A DNA stretch of 12,771 nucleotides from Anaerolineales bacterium (GTDB lineage: Bacteria; Chloroflexota; Anaerolineae; Anaerolineales; UBA4823), in contig JADYYC010000025.1 of assembly GCA_020853835.1 (NCBI GenBank), positions 1-12,771 on the forward strand, read 5' to 3'. Below are positions 1-7,668 of this stretch, piece after piece; within the stretch, counting starts at the first letter, position 1; the number at the start of each line of letters is the position of its first letter. The position numbers and the translations under genes are program-made. The notes below the pieces were generated by a model. The model saw nothing but the letters and a program-made list of their open reading frames with translations, had not been told where the DNA came from and ran no database searches.

Positions 1-840
1 AAATCGACATTGATCAACGCCATCCTGGACCAAAAAATCGCGGCAGTCTCGCCCAGACCCCAGACCACGCGCAAACGTCAGTTGGGGATATTGACGATCA
101 ACGCATCAGCCCAGATAATTTTTATGGATACGCCCGGCATCCACCAACCGCGCCACAAGCTCGGGGTGTTTATGAACGAAGAGGCAGCCCAGACTTTGCA
201 AGAATGCGACCTGATCCTCTTCGTAGCGGATGTATCCCAACCCCCCACCGATGACGACCGGCTGCTCTTCAGCCTGTTGCATAAGACCAAGACCAAAGAC
301 AACCTCATCCTGGCCTTGAACAAGATCGACCAGGTAGAGCCGGATATCCTTGCCGCTCGCCAGGAGGAGTTCACCAGCAATCTCCCTGGCGCCACCCCAA
401 TCCCTATCTCGGCCTCAAACGGCACAAACCTGGACCAACTGTTAAAAATTATCCAGGAGCGCCTTCCCGCGGGCGATCCCTTTTTTCCAGAAGAGCAGCT
501 CACCGATCTCAGTGAGCGCGACCTTGCCGCCGACCTGATCCGTGCCGCCGCGCTGAGCCTGCTTCGCGATGAGGTTCCGCATGGCATTGCCGTTCGAATG
601 GATCAATACCAGGAAAGGAATGAGCATGGCGCATACATCGAGGCCACGCTGTTTCTTGAGCGCGAATCTCACAAAGCGATCGTGATCGGAAAAGACGGCC
701 AAATGCTCAAGAAAATTGGAACGCTCGCCCGCCAGGCCGTCGAAGAGATGAGCGGACGGAAAGTGTACCTACATTTGAAGGTGAAAGTGCGCAAGAACTG
801 GCGTGATGACGAAAAGACCTTGCGCCAGTTCCGCTATTAA
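1..840 (+). CDS. era: GTPase Era, 5'-truncated by window edge
   Basis: Era is an essential GTPase that binds the 3' end of 16S rRNA and acts in 30S subunit maturation. The frame is open from base 1, where it reads K-S-T-L, the end of the Walker A (G1) motif, so roughly 20 N-terminal residues and the true start lie outside; the TTG at base 10 is not the start. Visible G-domain motifs, numbered from base 1, are the switch I P-Q-T-T-R segment, DTPG (residues 43-46, G3), NKID (107-110, G4) and a SAS-type G5 motif. The C-terminal third is a KH domain with the GxxG loop G-K-D-G at 230-233, followed by the Era-type ending with K-N-W-R and R-Q-F-R-Y. The presence of the KH domain separates it from Der/EngA. 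Identification is firm. Confidence 0.96.
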   Translation, partial: KSTLINAILDQKIAAVSPRPQTTRKRQLGILTINASAQIIFMDTPGIHQPRHKLGVFMNEEAAQTLQECDLILFVADVSQPPTDDDRLLFSLLHKTKTKDNLILALNKIDQVEPDILAARQEEFTSNLPGATPIPISASNGTNLDQLLKIIQERLPAGDPFFPEEQLTDLSERDLAADLIRAAALSLLRDEVPHGIAVRMDQYQERNEHGAYIEATLFLERESHKAIVIGKDGQMLKKIGTLARQAVEEMSGRKVYLHLKVKVRKNWRDDEKTLRQFRY

Positions 841-874
841 GCCGAGAGGCTAATCTCTCCAAAACGAGTGCGGC

Positions 875-1546
875 ATGGCAATCCATCTTTTTATAATCCC
901 TTTTGTAATTGCAGTAATCGACTGGTTTGCGGTTTGGAAAGATTGGAGAGAGCTCGAATATTTTGCAAAACCCGGGGTGATGCTGGCATTGCTCGCCTGG
1001 ATAGCCGCGATCGGTGGCTTGCGTGGCGCGATGCTCTGGATAGTCTTTGGGCTCGTCTTTTCCCTGGCGGGGGACGTGCTGCTCGTGCTGCCGCGCGAAA
1101 AGTTCATTCCGGGGCTGATCGCTTTTTTTCTGGCGCATGTATGTTATCTTATCGGTTTTAGCGTTTACGGCCCGGAAATAAATTTCGCAGTTGCCATTTT
1201 GGCGGTCGTGGTATTTATCACGTCCAGCCAGCTCTATCTGCGGATTTCGGCAGGGTTGCGGGAAAGCGGGAAGGAAAAGCTTCGAATTCCCGTCCTGCTC
1301 TATTCGATTGTGATCAGCCTGATGCTTTTGACTGCCCTGGCCACTTTAGCGCATTCGACGTGGCGCTTCAGCGCAGCCGTGCTTTGCGCGGTGGGTGGGC
1401 TGCTTTTCTATACCTCAGACACGTTCCTGGCATGGAACCGTTTCGTCGAGCGCCTTCCAGGCGGACGCGTCCTGTCAATGGCAGTGTATCACCTGGGGCA
1501 GCTTGGGATTGTCCTCGGCGCGGCAATTCAATTTATCTTCGCCTGA
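875..1546 (+). CDS. YhhN-family lysoplasmalogenase (TMEM86-like) membrane protein
   Basis: This 223-residue protein is almost entirely hydrophobic, with about seven to eight membrane segments. It matches the YhhN/TMEM86 family by its landmarks: a K-P pair near residues 32-33, F-S-L-A-G-D ending at Asp67, a G-L-I-A-F-F-L-A-H block ending at His88, and a late S-D-T-F-L-A motif with Asp182. Characterised family members cleave the vinyl-ether bond of lysoplasmalogens, releasing an aldehyde and a glycerophospho-base in the membrane. Whether this bacterium makes plasmalogens cannot be judged from the window. The ATG at 875 is the first suitable start; no convincing Shine-Dalgarno sequence precedes it. 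It starts 34 bases after era, so co-transcription is plausible, and ends just before a strong terminator hairpin. Family assignment is good; substrate is inferred. Confidence 0.85.
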   Translation: MAIHLFIIPFVIAVIDWFAVWKDWRELEYFAKPGVMLALLAWIAAIGGLRGAMLWIVFGLVFSLAGDVLLVLPREKFIPGLIAFFLAHVCYLIGFSVYGPEINFAVAILAVVVFITSSQLYLRISAGLRESGKEKLRIPVLLYSIVISLMLLTALATLAHSTWRFSAAVLCAVGGLLFYTSDTFLAWNRFVERLPGGRVLSMAVYHLGQLGIVLGAAIQFIFA

Positions 1547-1564
1547 AACATCCTGGCACAAATG

Positions 1565-1610
1565 AAAGCGGCCCAGACAATTGCTGCGGGCCGCTTTTGA
1601 TCCATTTTTT
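1565..1610 (+). terminator. Intrinsic terminator between convergent genes
   Basis: A perfect 10-bp stem pairs 1565-1574 (AAAGCGGCCC) with 1588-1597 (GGGCCGCTTT) around a 13-base loop. T runs follow on the + strand at 1595-1598 and 1605-1610. It lies 18 bases after the lysoplasmalogenase stop and faces the end of the bactofilin-like gene, which arrives on the other strand at 1620. The A-rich left arm means it may also stop leftward transcription, though the T run in that direction is short. Confidence 0.85.
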
Positions 1611-1619
1611 CGACCGGGC

Positions 1620-2786
1620 TTAATCTTCGGGGGCCTGGTCGCCTTCATTTGGGCTGATTGAAACATCCGGATCGTTTTCCGCTCCAGGCAGGGGAGGTAA
1701 AGACTCCTCATGTCCAACCTGTGGGACGTTCTGGTAAGGCTGTGACCCGAAGCGGGTCAGGAGGACCGCGCCCAATCCGACCACCCCGATCAGCAGCGGG
1801 ACGAGCCAGCCAATGCACGGCACGAACATCTCAACCCCGTTCGAAACCAATGTGAGCAGAAAGGTTCCAGCCCCCGCAGAGACAGGCAGCGCCCAGTCGA
1901 CTTTGAGAAGCTGCGACAGGCGTTTGCCGGTTTCAGCGCCCAGGGTGATGATCCCTAAGATCCATCCGAGCCAGAGCGCCAACGCTCCAATCAGGCTTAC
2001 CGGAAGGAGGCAAATCGTGATTGCCAGCAAGATCAGGACTAAAGGAATGATCAGAATCGTGATGCAGCCCAGCCCGCCCGAGGCAAAAGTGCTGCCTACG
2101 GCGGTCCTGGCGATCCGCTCGATCGATTTCGGCATGAAGAGCGCCACAAGAACGGCCAGTGCAGCCCAGAAAAACGAGCGGAAGACCCACCAAAGCCCGT
2201 CCCAAAGCGGGTTGAGACCCAGGTTCACTACCGGCGAGCGCACATTGCCGGGCAAAGTCACCGGCGGAACGCTCTTCCAATTGTGCAACTGGAAGCTCTC
2301 GGGGATCACTAGCGAGAAAGGGCCCACGGGCATATCGTTCACATTGCCCTGGATTTGTGCGTTTTCGTCCCGATTCAGCGTGGCAGAGACGGTGTTGACA
2401 TCGCCTTTCACGATAGCAGTGCTGCCAAGCGTAACCAGGCCGCCGATTGCGTTGACATCCCCTTTCACCCGGCCATCGATTTGCACAGTTCCACCTAAGA
2501 TAGCCACCCCGCCTTCGACGGTTGAGCCAGGCAGGAGCCTGGCCGTACCCCCCAAGACGAGCAGATCGCCCGTCAGGGTTTCGCCCTCTTCAAGCACATA
2601 GCTGCCCCCCACGACAACCTTACCGGTGCCAGGCTCTTGCTGCTGGATATCTGTTTCAGCCTCTTCACTTGAACTTCCAACCAGGCTGGCGCTTCTGGCA
2701 AAGGCAGGGCGGACGGTGATACTTCCGGCAATGAGCAGTACAGCCAGAATTGTTATTGACAGCGTCCATATAAGAATGCGTTTCAT
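1620..2786 (-). CDS. Bactofilin-like (polymer-forming) beta-helix protein fused to a multi-pass membrane domain
   Basis: The 388-residue protein begins with a hydrophobic signal segment (about 5-24, with an A-F-A motif near 28-30). From about 59 to 152 it carries a glycine/valine-rich array of short repeats (T-G-D-L-L-V-L-G-G, G-G-V-A-I-L-G-G-T, K-G-D-V-N) spaced like the rungs of a bactofilin-type beta-helix. After a linker come four or five membrane helices (about 199-218, 240-262, 263-283, 305-322, 325-345) and an acidic Pro-rich tail. Canonical bactofilins are cytosolic polymers; the signal segment here suggests the helix faces outside the membrane. GGAGGA at 2794-2799 sits seven bases before the ATG, which overlaps the anti-sigma stop in an ATGA. 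As third gene of the ECF operon it is probably an envelope output or sensor protein. Its function is not known. Confidence 0.8.
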   Translation of the reverse strand: MKRILIWTLSITILAVLLIAGSITVRPAFARSASLVGSSSEEAETDIQQQEPGTGKVVVGGSYVLEEGETLTGDLLVLGGTARLLPGSTVEGGVAILGGTVQIDGRVKGDVNAIGGLVTLGSTAIVKGDVNTVSATLNRDENAQIQGNVNDMPVGPFSLVIPESFQLHNWKSVPPVTLPGNVRSPVVNLGLNPLWDGLWWVFRSFFWAALAVLVALFMPKSIERIARTAVGSTFASGGLGCITILIIPLVLILLAITICLLPVSLIGALALWLGWILGIITLGAETGKRLSQLLKVDWALPVSAGAGTFLLTLVSNGVEMFVPCIGWLVPLLIGVVGLGAVLLTRFGSQPYQNVPQVGHEESLPPLPGAENDPDVSISPNEGDQAPED

Positions 2787-3325
2787 AAGGTAATCCTCCG
2801 AGGGTTAGTGAGCAAACGAAACGAAACGACCCACAATACTGCCAGCTCGCAAAGGAAACCAAAGCCAAATACCATCGCAGCCAGCGGGACTGCACGCGTT
2901 GAAAAGTTCATCAATGGCGAGGCGAGATTCCGCAGCGCATCGGCGAAAGTGTATATAGAAAACACCCTGTAGACCCAGGTATAGAACAACAGGCTGGGCG
3001 ACCGCAGCCAGGGCCACAACCCCGCCAGCATCAAACCCGCCAGCAAGGCCAGGCCCGCGATAATCAAGCTGAGACTCCGGACAACCTGCTGGCGATATAT
3101 CCGCCTTTGGGAATCTTCGAGACGTTTCTGCCAGCGCAGCGTAAACCCCGGGGCTGGCAAGAGCATTTCGTCACGTTCAAGAGTTGTTTCCAACTCATGC
3201 CAGGCATTTGAAAGCGAGCGGCATTGCTCACAGGCCTCCAGGTGCTGCTGCAGGGATTGCGCTTGCAGCGGGCTGAGATCCTGGGCGTCTTCAAACAGCC
3301 AATCCTGATAAATTTGATGGTTCAT
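2783..3325 (-). CDS. Anti-sigma factor with ZAS-type zinc finger (zf-HC2) and membrane anchor
   Basis: This 180-residue protein has an N-terminal H-x3-C-x2-C zinc-binding motif (His28, Cys32, Cys35), the signature of ZAS anti-sigma factors that hold ECF sigma factors inactive at the membrane. Hydrophobic helices at about 83-104 and 145-168, and possibly 111-130, anchor it. The ATG at 3325 was chosen over an upstream extension within the sigma gene because it gives the ATGA overlap with the sigma stop, begins directly with the zinc-finger domain, and has an AAAGGA stretch upstream. Its own stop overlaps the start of the bactofilin-like gene in the same way. Both overlaps point to translational coupling, and by family knowledge the partner is the sigma factor encoded immediately upstream. 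The signal it senses cannot be read from the sequence. Confidence 0.88.
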   Translation of the reverse strand: MNHQIYQDWLFEDAQDLSPLQAQSLQQHLEACEQCRSLSNAWHELETTLERDEMLLPAPGFTLRWQKRLEDSQRRIYRQQVVRSLSLIIAGLALLAGLMLAGLWPWLRSPSLLFYTWVYRVFSIYTFADALRNLASPLMNFSTRAVPLAAMVFGFGFLCELAVLWVVSFRLLTNPRRITL

Positions 3326-3945
3326 GAGGCCATCCTTTCTGCCATCAGGTGATTTGAGGGTGGGGCGGGCGAGGCGGCGCTTATTTTGGCGGGCGGCTGT
3401 TGTTTGAGCCACTCTTCGGCCATCGCCCGGCGCGCTCGATGCAAGCGGCTTTTCAACGCGCTGATGCTCAGCGACAGCGCCTGGCAGATCTCCTCATACG
3501 AAAAATCGTACCAATAATACATCACCACGGCTGCTCGGTCGGTTGAATCGAGGATGTTCAGAACAGCTCTGATTTTCTGCTGCTCCTCTTTGCGACCGAG
3601 ATCGGATTCTATTCCAGGCGATGGCTCAGGCAGGTCCGGCACAGGAAGCTCCTCCACTGAGATAATCTGGACGCGCCGCTTTCTAATTTGATCGACGCAG
3701 TAATGCGCCGCGATCGAGAGCAGCCAGGTAGAGAAGGCTCGGCTGTTGTCGTATCGTTTCAAGGCCTGATATGCGCGCACAAAGGTCTCTTGAGCGGCGT
3801 CTTCCGCATCCTGCGCATTCCCAAGCATGCGATAGCAGAGGTTGAAAACGGGCCGTTGATAGGTCTCCACAATCAACGTGAAAGCCTGCGCATCTCCGCT
3901 TTGGGCTTTAAGGAGCCATTCTGACTCGTTGCCTTGCACTGCCAT
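3322..3945 (-). CDS. ECF-family RNA polymerase sigma factor (sigma-70 family)
   Basis: The protein is 207 residues from the ATG at 3945. Sigma region 2 covers about 22-90, with the core-binding D-A-E-D-A-A-Q-E-T-F block at 46-55 and a promoter-melting W-L-L-S-I-A segment. Sigma region 4 covers about 125-178, with a helix-turn-helix in Y-E-E-I-C-Q-A-L-S-L-S and L-K-S-R-L-H-R-A-R-R. There is no region 1 or 3, as expected for ECF factors. A Pro/Ala-rich tail of about 30 residues follows. The start is uncertain: AGGAG lies only one base before the ATG at 3945, and GTG (3954) or TTG (3960) are in-frame alternatives without a good ribosome site. It heads the sigma/anti-sigma/bactofilin-like operon and probably autoregulates it. 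Confidence 0.92.
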   Translation of the reverse strand: MAVQGNESEWLLKAQSGDAQAFTLIVETYQRPVFNLCYRMLGNAQDAEDAAQETFVRAYQALKRYDNSRAFSTWLLSIAAHYCVDQIRKRRVQIISVEELPVPDLPEPSPGIESDLGRKEEQQKIRAVLNILDSTDRAAVVMYYWYDFSYEEICQALSLSISALKSRLHRARRAMAEEWLKQQPPAKISAASPAPPSNHLMAERMAS

Positions 3946-4027
3946 TCTCCTCACATGCAAGCGTCGATGGTTTCGGTTTCAACCGGGCGGCGCTGGTCAG
4001 ACTGATGGATCGTTTCGTAATATCGTA

Positions 4028-4053
4028 TACGTACAGAAAGGCAAATGGTTGCA
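4028..4053 (-). promoter_or_regulatory. Putative ECF-type promoter of the sigma/anti-sigma/bactofilin operon
   Basis: On the - strand TGCAAC (4053-4048) is separated by exactly 16 bases from CGTA (4031-4028). This resembles the TGAAAC-N16-CGTA class used by sigma-W-like ECF factors, with one mismatch. It lies in the 121-base gap after the lipoprotein stop and about 80 bases before the sigma start, where an autoregulated promoter would be expected. CGTATACG at 4024-4031 is also a small palindrome overlapping the -10. The assignment is by eye only. Confidence 0.4.
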
Positions 4054-4066
4054 GGAAGGGTATGTC

Positions 4067-4663
4067 TCAGCGCAGACGCTTGAATTCGAGAGGCTTATCA
4101 ATATTTGGGAAATTGATAAATTCCAGAGACAGGCTTTGCTCAGAACAAGTGTAATTAGCCAGGTTATACGGCACGACAAACAGCGGCAGAAAATCGCGCG
4201 CTTTCATATCCGCCATCATCTCGTCCTGACCATATAAGGCGGAAAAATCCATATCGCTGCTGAGTAATTCGACGGTTTTGACCTGACCGCCATCGATCTC
4301 ATATTTGCTGCTGGCAAACCCACTCATCTTGATCTCAAGCGCTTCCAGGTTTATCCCTATCTTCACATCAAACTTGCCAATGAACTGCACCGCTTCCACA
4401 GTCAGAACCCCCCGTTGATCAAACCGGTAGGCAATACCGCCAATGCTGTTAATGAATTTAAGCGTATCCGGATCAAACGATCCGGCTGGAATCGAGGCGC
4501 GTAAAAATGTTTCAGGGTGCTGGATCTGCCAAATCCCTATCAAACAAGGCGCCTCGGTAGCAGCCGGCGTAGGAGAGGGTGTCAATCCAATTCCTTTTGC
4601 GCAGCCACTCAGAAAGACCAGCAAAAGCAGTCCATTCCAGACAGAAAAAGCTCGCTTCTTCAA
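4067..4663 (-). CDS. Small lipoprotein of unknown function
   Basis: The protein is 198 residues, beginning with a classic lipoprotein signal: K-K-R, a Leu/Val-rich core and the lipobox L-S-G-C with the lipidated Cys at 21, then a Thr/Pro/Ala linker. The remainder, about 165 residues, should lie outside the cytoplasmic membrane. It mixes hydrophobic and charged residues, with a V-L-T-V-E-A-V-Q-F-I stretch suggesting beta structure. I do not recognise the domain. The start codon is TTG at 4663, supported by GAGGG at 4672-4676 about eight bases upstream; no ATG or GTG fits the signal peptide better. It sits between the reductase gene and the ECF operon on the same strand, so it could be linked functionally to the envelope-stress operon, but this is only a positional hint. 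Confidence 0.8.
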   Translation of the reverse strand: MKKRAFSVWNGLLLLVFLSGCAKGIGLTPSPTPAATEAPCLIGIWQIQHPETFLRASIPAGSFDPDTLKFINSIGGIAYRFDQRGVLTVEAVQFIGKFDVKIGINLEALEIKMSGFASSKYEIDGGQVKTVELLSSDMDFSALYGQDEMMADMKARDFLPLFVVPYNLANYTCSEQSLSLEFINFPNIDKPLEFKRLR

Positions 4664-4725
4664 TGCTTATCCCTCGAAGTCTAGATTACCTGTCTCAACC
4701 ACGATCTCGTATGGTCTCTTGTCCA

Positions 4726-5622
4726 TTACTCTAACAGCGTGGCGTTTGCCAGCATCTCGATGATCCCGATAACCGCAGAATTATCCAGGTTGGACATGCC
4801 CGATTGGAGCATCGCGTTGAAAAGCTGCAAATCGACCGCGGTCGAAGGCAGAGGGATGCCATATTCACGGGCGGTGTCCATGATGATCGCGAGGTCCTTG
4901 GCCTGCATGTATGCCTTGAAACCCGGGTTGCGATTCCCGGCAAACAGGCGCGGGGGTTTGACATCCAACGTCCAGCACTGCGCCGCGCCGCCTTTGATCG
5001 CTTCCACAACCTTTTGCGGGTCTGCGCCAGCCTTCCTGGCAAAAATCAGCAGTTCACCCATCGCCACCATTTGCGCGGCGACCATAATCTGGTTCGCAGC
5101 TTTTGCAATCTGACCCGTACCGCTTTCGCCAACATGAGTGATCGTCTTCCCCAGCGCCTGCAAGATCGGCCGCACACGTTCCAGGGCTTCAGCCGGGCCG
5201 CCGACCATGATGGTCAGCGTGCCATCCCGTGCGCCGATATCACCGCCGCTGACAGGCGCGTCCAGGCTTTGCGCGCCTTTCTCGGCTAACCTGTGCGCGA
5301 TCTTGCGCGCCACCGCGGGCTTGATCGTGGAATTATCAACGTAAACCATGCCGGGGCGGGCTTTTTCGATAATGCCGTGCTCTCCTAAGACGACCGACTC
5401 GACATCCGGCGAGTCTGGCAGGTTGGTGAACACAACATCCACCTGCTCCGCCACCTCTGCGGGAGAATGCGCCGCCGCCGCGCCTTCTGCGACGAGCTCG
5501 TTCACCGCCGCCCGGCTGCGATTGTGAACCACGAGTGAAAAACCTGCCCGCAAGATATTGCGCGCCATCGACTTGCCCATTAAACCTAAACCGATATAAC
5601 CTACTCTATATTCCTTTTCCAC
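4726..5622 (-). CDS. 3-hydroxyisobutyrate dehydrogenase family protein, probably 2-hydroxy-3-oxopropionate reductase-like
   Basis: This is a 298-residue beta-hydroxyacid dehydrogenase, the usual length. The N-terminal Rossmann motif is G-Y-I-G-L-G-L-M-G (8-16). The substrate signature D-A-P-V-S-G-G lies at 121-127, the catalytic Lys is K174 in G-T-G-Q-I-A-K, and the late K-D-L motif is at 242-244. The H-N-R-S after the second strand hints at NADPH preference. Wording such as L-G-E-H-G-I-I-E and D-G-T-L-T-I-M-V-G-G resembles GarR/GlxR, which reduce tartronate semialdehyde to glycerate, but succinic-semialdehyde or 3-hydroxyisobutyrate activity is possible. The start is GTG at 5622, with AAGGAG six bases upstream. 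It follows the threonine-dehydrogenase-like gene on the same strand after 73 bases and may be co-transcribed. The substrate is inferred. Confidence 0.88.
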   Translation of the reverse strand: MEKEYRVGYIGLGLMGKSMARNILRAGFSLVVHNRSRAAVNELVAEGAAAAHSPAEVAEQVDVVFTNLPDSPDVESVVLGEHGIIEKARPGMVYVDNSTIKPAVARKIAHRLAEKGAQSLDAPVSGGDIGARDGTLTIMVGGPAEALERVRPILQALGKTITHVGESGTGQIAKAANQIMVAAQMVAMGELLIFARKAGADPQKVVEAIKGGAAQCWTLDVKPPRLFAGNRNPGFKAYMQAKDLAIIMDTAREYGIPLPSTAVDLQLFNAMLQSGMSNLDNSAVIGIIEMLANATLLE

Positions 5623-5695
5623 TCTCTACTCCTTAAAGCGCTTTTCCAGCATAACCGGGACCGGCGATTAAGCCTGTATTTCTGCCTGGGGCAGT

Positions 5696-6712
5696 TCACT
5701 CATTTTGATAACGTTTTATTATATTTGGCACCAGATACTCGCCAAAGGCGCGATCCAGGTCGTAGTCGGGCTTCCAGCCCCAATCCCGCCGCGCGTCGTT
5801 ATCGTTCAGCCCGGCCGGCCAGCTATCCACAATTCCCTGCCGCTTCAAGTCCGGCTTGAATGTGATCTGCGCATCGGGGAAATACTTGATGACCTGGTCG
5901 CTGAACTCCGCCGCGGTCAGGCTGAAGCTGGTGACGTTGTAGACCCGGCGCGTGAGACTCTCAACGGGCGCGTGAGCCAGCATCAGCAATGATTTCACCG
6001 CATCTGGCATGGCCATGAAAGGGATGCAGGTATCTTCGCGCACGAAACATTCATAAGGTTCCCGCCGGGCGGCCGCGTGCAGCATCTCGGGTCCATAATC
6101 GCTCGTGCCGCCGCTCGGTAATGTGAAGGCGCTCACCAGCCCCGGAAAACGCAAACCACGAAAGTCCAGGGTCACGGGCCGCTCGGCCGCAAGCTGCCTG
6201 TAATTCTGGCTGTAGTAGATGCCCAGCATCTCACAATATAACTTGTTACAGCCGTACATCGTGGTGGGATAGTTCCATTCCCATTCGCGCACACGCGAGT
6301 ATTGCGACTTTATTTGCAGGTTGGGCATGCCATACGCCGCGATCGAACTGGGGAACATGAACAGAACCGGCTCCCCACGCCATTCGGACTGTTCCGACGC
6401 CAGCTTGAGCAATCCAAAGGTACCCTCGACATTCACCTGATGCGCCATCTCAGGCGAAAATTCCGCCCTGGTCGAAAGCAAGGCAGCCAGATGATAGATG
6501 GTTGCGATTTCGTACTCGCTGACCAGGCGCGACAGCAGCGCATGGTCCATCAGGTCGCCCTGGATATGCGTGACCTTTCCCGTGTACACCTGTGGGAGCG
6601 GTTTCAAATCCAACGTGACGATGGCGTTTTCTCCCTTATCGATGAGACTGCGGATAAGCGAATCGCCTATCTCGCCTGCGGCCCCGGTAATCAAGATACC
6701 CTTTTTGCGCAT
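5696..6712 (-). CDS. NAD-dependent epimerase/dehydratase family protein, L-threonine 3-dehydrogenase (short-chain type)-like
   Basis: This 338-residue extended short-chain dehydrogenase has the nucleotide loop G-A-A-G-E-I-G at 10-16, an acidic D35 after the second strand (favouring NAD), catalytic P-S-S at 121-123 and the Y-x3-K pair Tyr153/Lys157. Several stretches are characteristic of the SDR-type threonine dehydrogenases rather than sugar epimerases: L-R-F-P-G-L at 187-192, G-G-T-S-D-Y at 201-206, and D-S-W-P-A with D-x-A-R-x-D-W-G-W at 296-313. Such enzymes oxidise threonine to 2-amino-3-ketobutyrate. No 2-amino-3-ketobutyrate CoA ligase gene is seen nearby, so the pathway is incomplete in the window. 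The ATG at 6712 is preceded by AAAGGAG five to six bases upstream. It may form a unit with the downstream reductase gene. Other NAD-dependent sugar or polyol activities are possible. Confidence 0.82.
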   Translation of the reverse strand: MRKKGILITGAAGEIGDSLIRSLIDKGENAIVTLDLKPLPQVYTGKVTHIQGDLMDHALLSRLVSEYEIATIYHLAALLSTRAEFSPEMAHQVNVEGTFGLLKLASEQSEWRGEPVLFMFPSSIAAYGMPNLQIKSQYSRVREWEWNYPTTMYGCNKLYCEMLGIYYSQNYRQLAAERPVTLDFRGLRFPGLVSAFTLPSGGTSDYGPEMLHAAARREPYECFVREDTCIPFMAMPDAVKSLLMLAHAPVESLTRRVYNVTSFSLTAAEFSDQVIKYFPDAQITFKPDLKRQGIVDSWPAGLNDNDARRDWGWKPDYDLDRAFGEYLVPNIIKRYQNE

Positions 6713-6871
6713 CTTTTCTCCTTTTCTTGAAGCTCGATCATTATTTTTTGGAAAGTCCTCAGGTTATTCTGCCCGTTTCCATTTTGTTCATCAAACATGC
6801 AGAAAAGCAGATCAACCCTATTTTACAACAAGAGCGCTTCCAACAGGCTTTTTCCATAGTAAACTAAGCCC
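6713..6871. promoter_or_regulatory. Divergent intergenic region, promoters expected on both strands
   Basis: This 159-base AT-richer gap separates two divergent genes, so it should hold a promoter for each. On the + strand TAAACT (6860-6865) lies six bases before the lipoprotein ATG, which would give a leaderless or very short-leader transcript; no clear -35 was found. On the - strand a weak TTGATG followed 18 bases later by AGAATA is the best candidate. Neither is convincing, and no repeat or RNA structure stands out. Confidence 0.35.
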
Positions 6872-7651
6872 ATGCGTTATCTTCTCGGATCGATCGTGGT
6901 CAGCGCAGCCCTCGCGTTAAATGCCTGCGCCTCCCCCTCCAGATCCACCCCCATCGTTCCAACGCCATCGGAAACGCTGCCAGCCAGCCCAACTGCCACT
7001 TTCACCATCGTCTGGTTTCCACCGACCTCCACCTTCACGCCCCTTCCCAGCCTCACCTCCAACCCCAACCCGACACAGGATCAGCGCGCCCAGCACGGCG
7101 AGTTGATCTTTCAGGACGATTTCAGCCAGCCGGATCTTTGGAGCAGCGGCAAAGGAATCGCGGGCAACATCGCATTTGGAAAGGGAGAAATCAGCCTGGG
7201 TGTGTCTAAACCCGAGGGTTATCTCGCCAGTCTGAGAGCCGGCCCGCCGCTAAACGACTTTTACCTGGAAATCACCGCCAGTCCGAGCATCTGCCGCGCC
7301 GGAGATGAGTACGGCGTGATCTTTCGAGCGTCGTCGCCCGCAGATTTCTTCCGGTTCGGGTTAAACTGCCGTGGAGAGGCGCGCCTGGATCGCGTGCTTT
7401 CCGGGTCCGCCACCGCAGCCCAGGCGCCAAAGCTAAGCGGCGCGATCCCACCCGGCGCGCCCAGCGTATCCCGGCTGGGCATATGGGCGTTCGGAAAAGA
7501 GATGCGCTTTTACGTCAATGGCGAATACCTTTTCACCGTCCGCGACCCATCGATCCTCAACGGGGTTATAGGCCTGTATGCGCGCGCCGGGGGCGCGGAG
7601 GCGATGACCGTAAATTTTTCTGACCTGTCGGTTTACCATTCAATGCCCTGA
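6872..7651 (+). CDS. Lipoprotein with C-terminal concanavalin/LamG-like beta-sandwich domain
   Basis: The 259-residue protein has a short signal peptide ending in the lipobox L-N-A-C (Cys19), then a Ser/Thr/Pro-rich linker (about 20-75), a style common in Anaerolineae surface lipoproteins. The remaining part (about 80-255) begins with L-I-F-Q-D-D-F-S-Q-P and contains G-V-I-F-R-A, M-R-F-Y-V-N-G-E-Y and G-V-I-G-L-Y-A-R-A. These are hallmarks of the concanavalin-like jelly-roll fold found in laminin-G-like and DUF1080-type domains. No catalytic residues can be assigned; carbohydrate binding at the cell surface is plausible but not shown. The ATG at 6872 has no Shine-Dalgarno sequence, consistent with a leaderless message. 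The gene stands 17 bases before the methyltransferase gene, so the two may share a transcript although no functional link is evident. Confidence 0.8.
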   Translation: MRYLLGSIVVSAALALNACASPSRSTPIVPTPSETLPASPTATFTIVWFPPTSTFTPLPSLTSNPNPTQDQRAQHGELIFQDDFSQPDLWSSGKGIAGNIAFGKGEISLGVSKPEGYLASLRAGPPLNDFYLEITASPSICRAGDEYGVIFRASSPADFFRFGLNCRGEARLDRVLSGSATAAQAPKLSGAIPPGAPSVSRLGIWAFGKEMRFYVNGEYLFTVRDPSILNGVIGLYARAGGAEAMTVNFSDLSVYHSMP

Positions 7652-7668
7652 ATCAGCACAGAGTATTT

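Noticed and set aside
707..1138. - strand open frames across the end of era and the start of the lysoplasmalogenase gene
   Set aside because: They oppose the Era KH domain and the first YhhN membrane segments and have low-complexity, motif-free translations.
1813..2601. Long + strand open frame opposite the bactofilin-like gene
   Set aside because: It is antisense to a well-supported gene, Ser/Thr/Pro-rich without recognisable domains, and lacks a ribosome site; it is a shadow of biased codon use.
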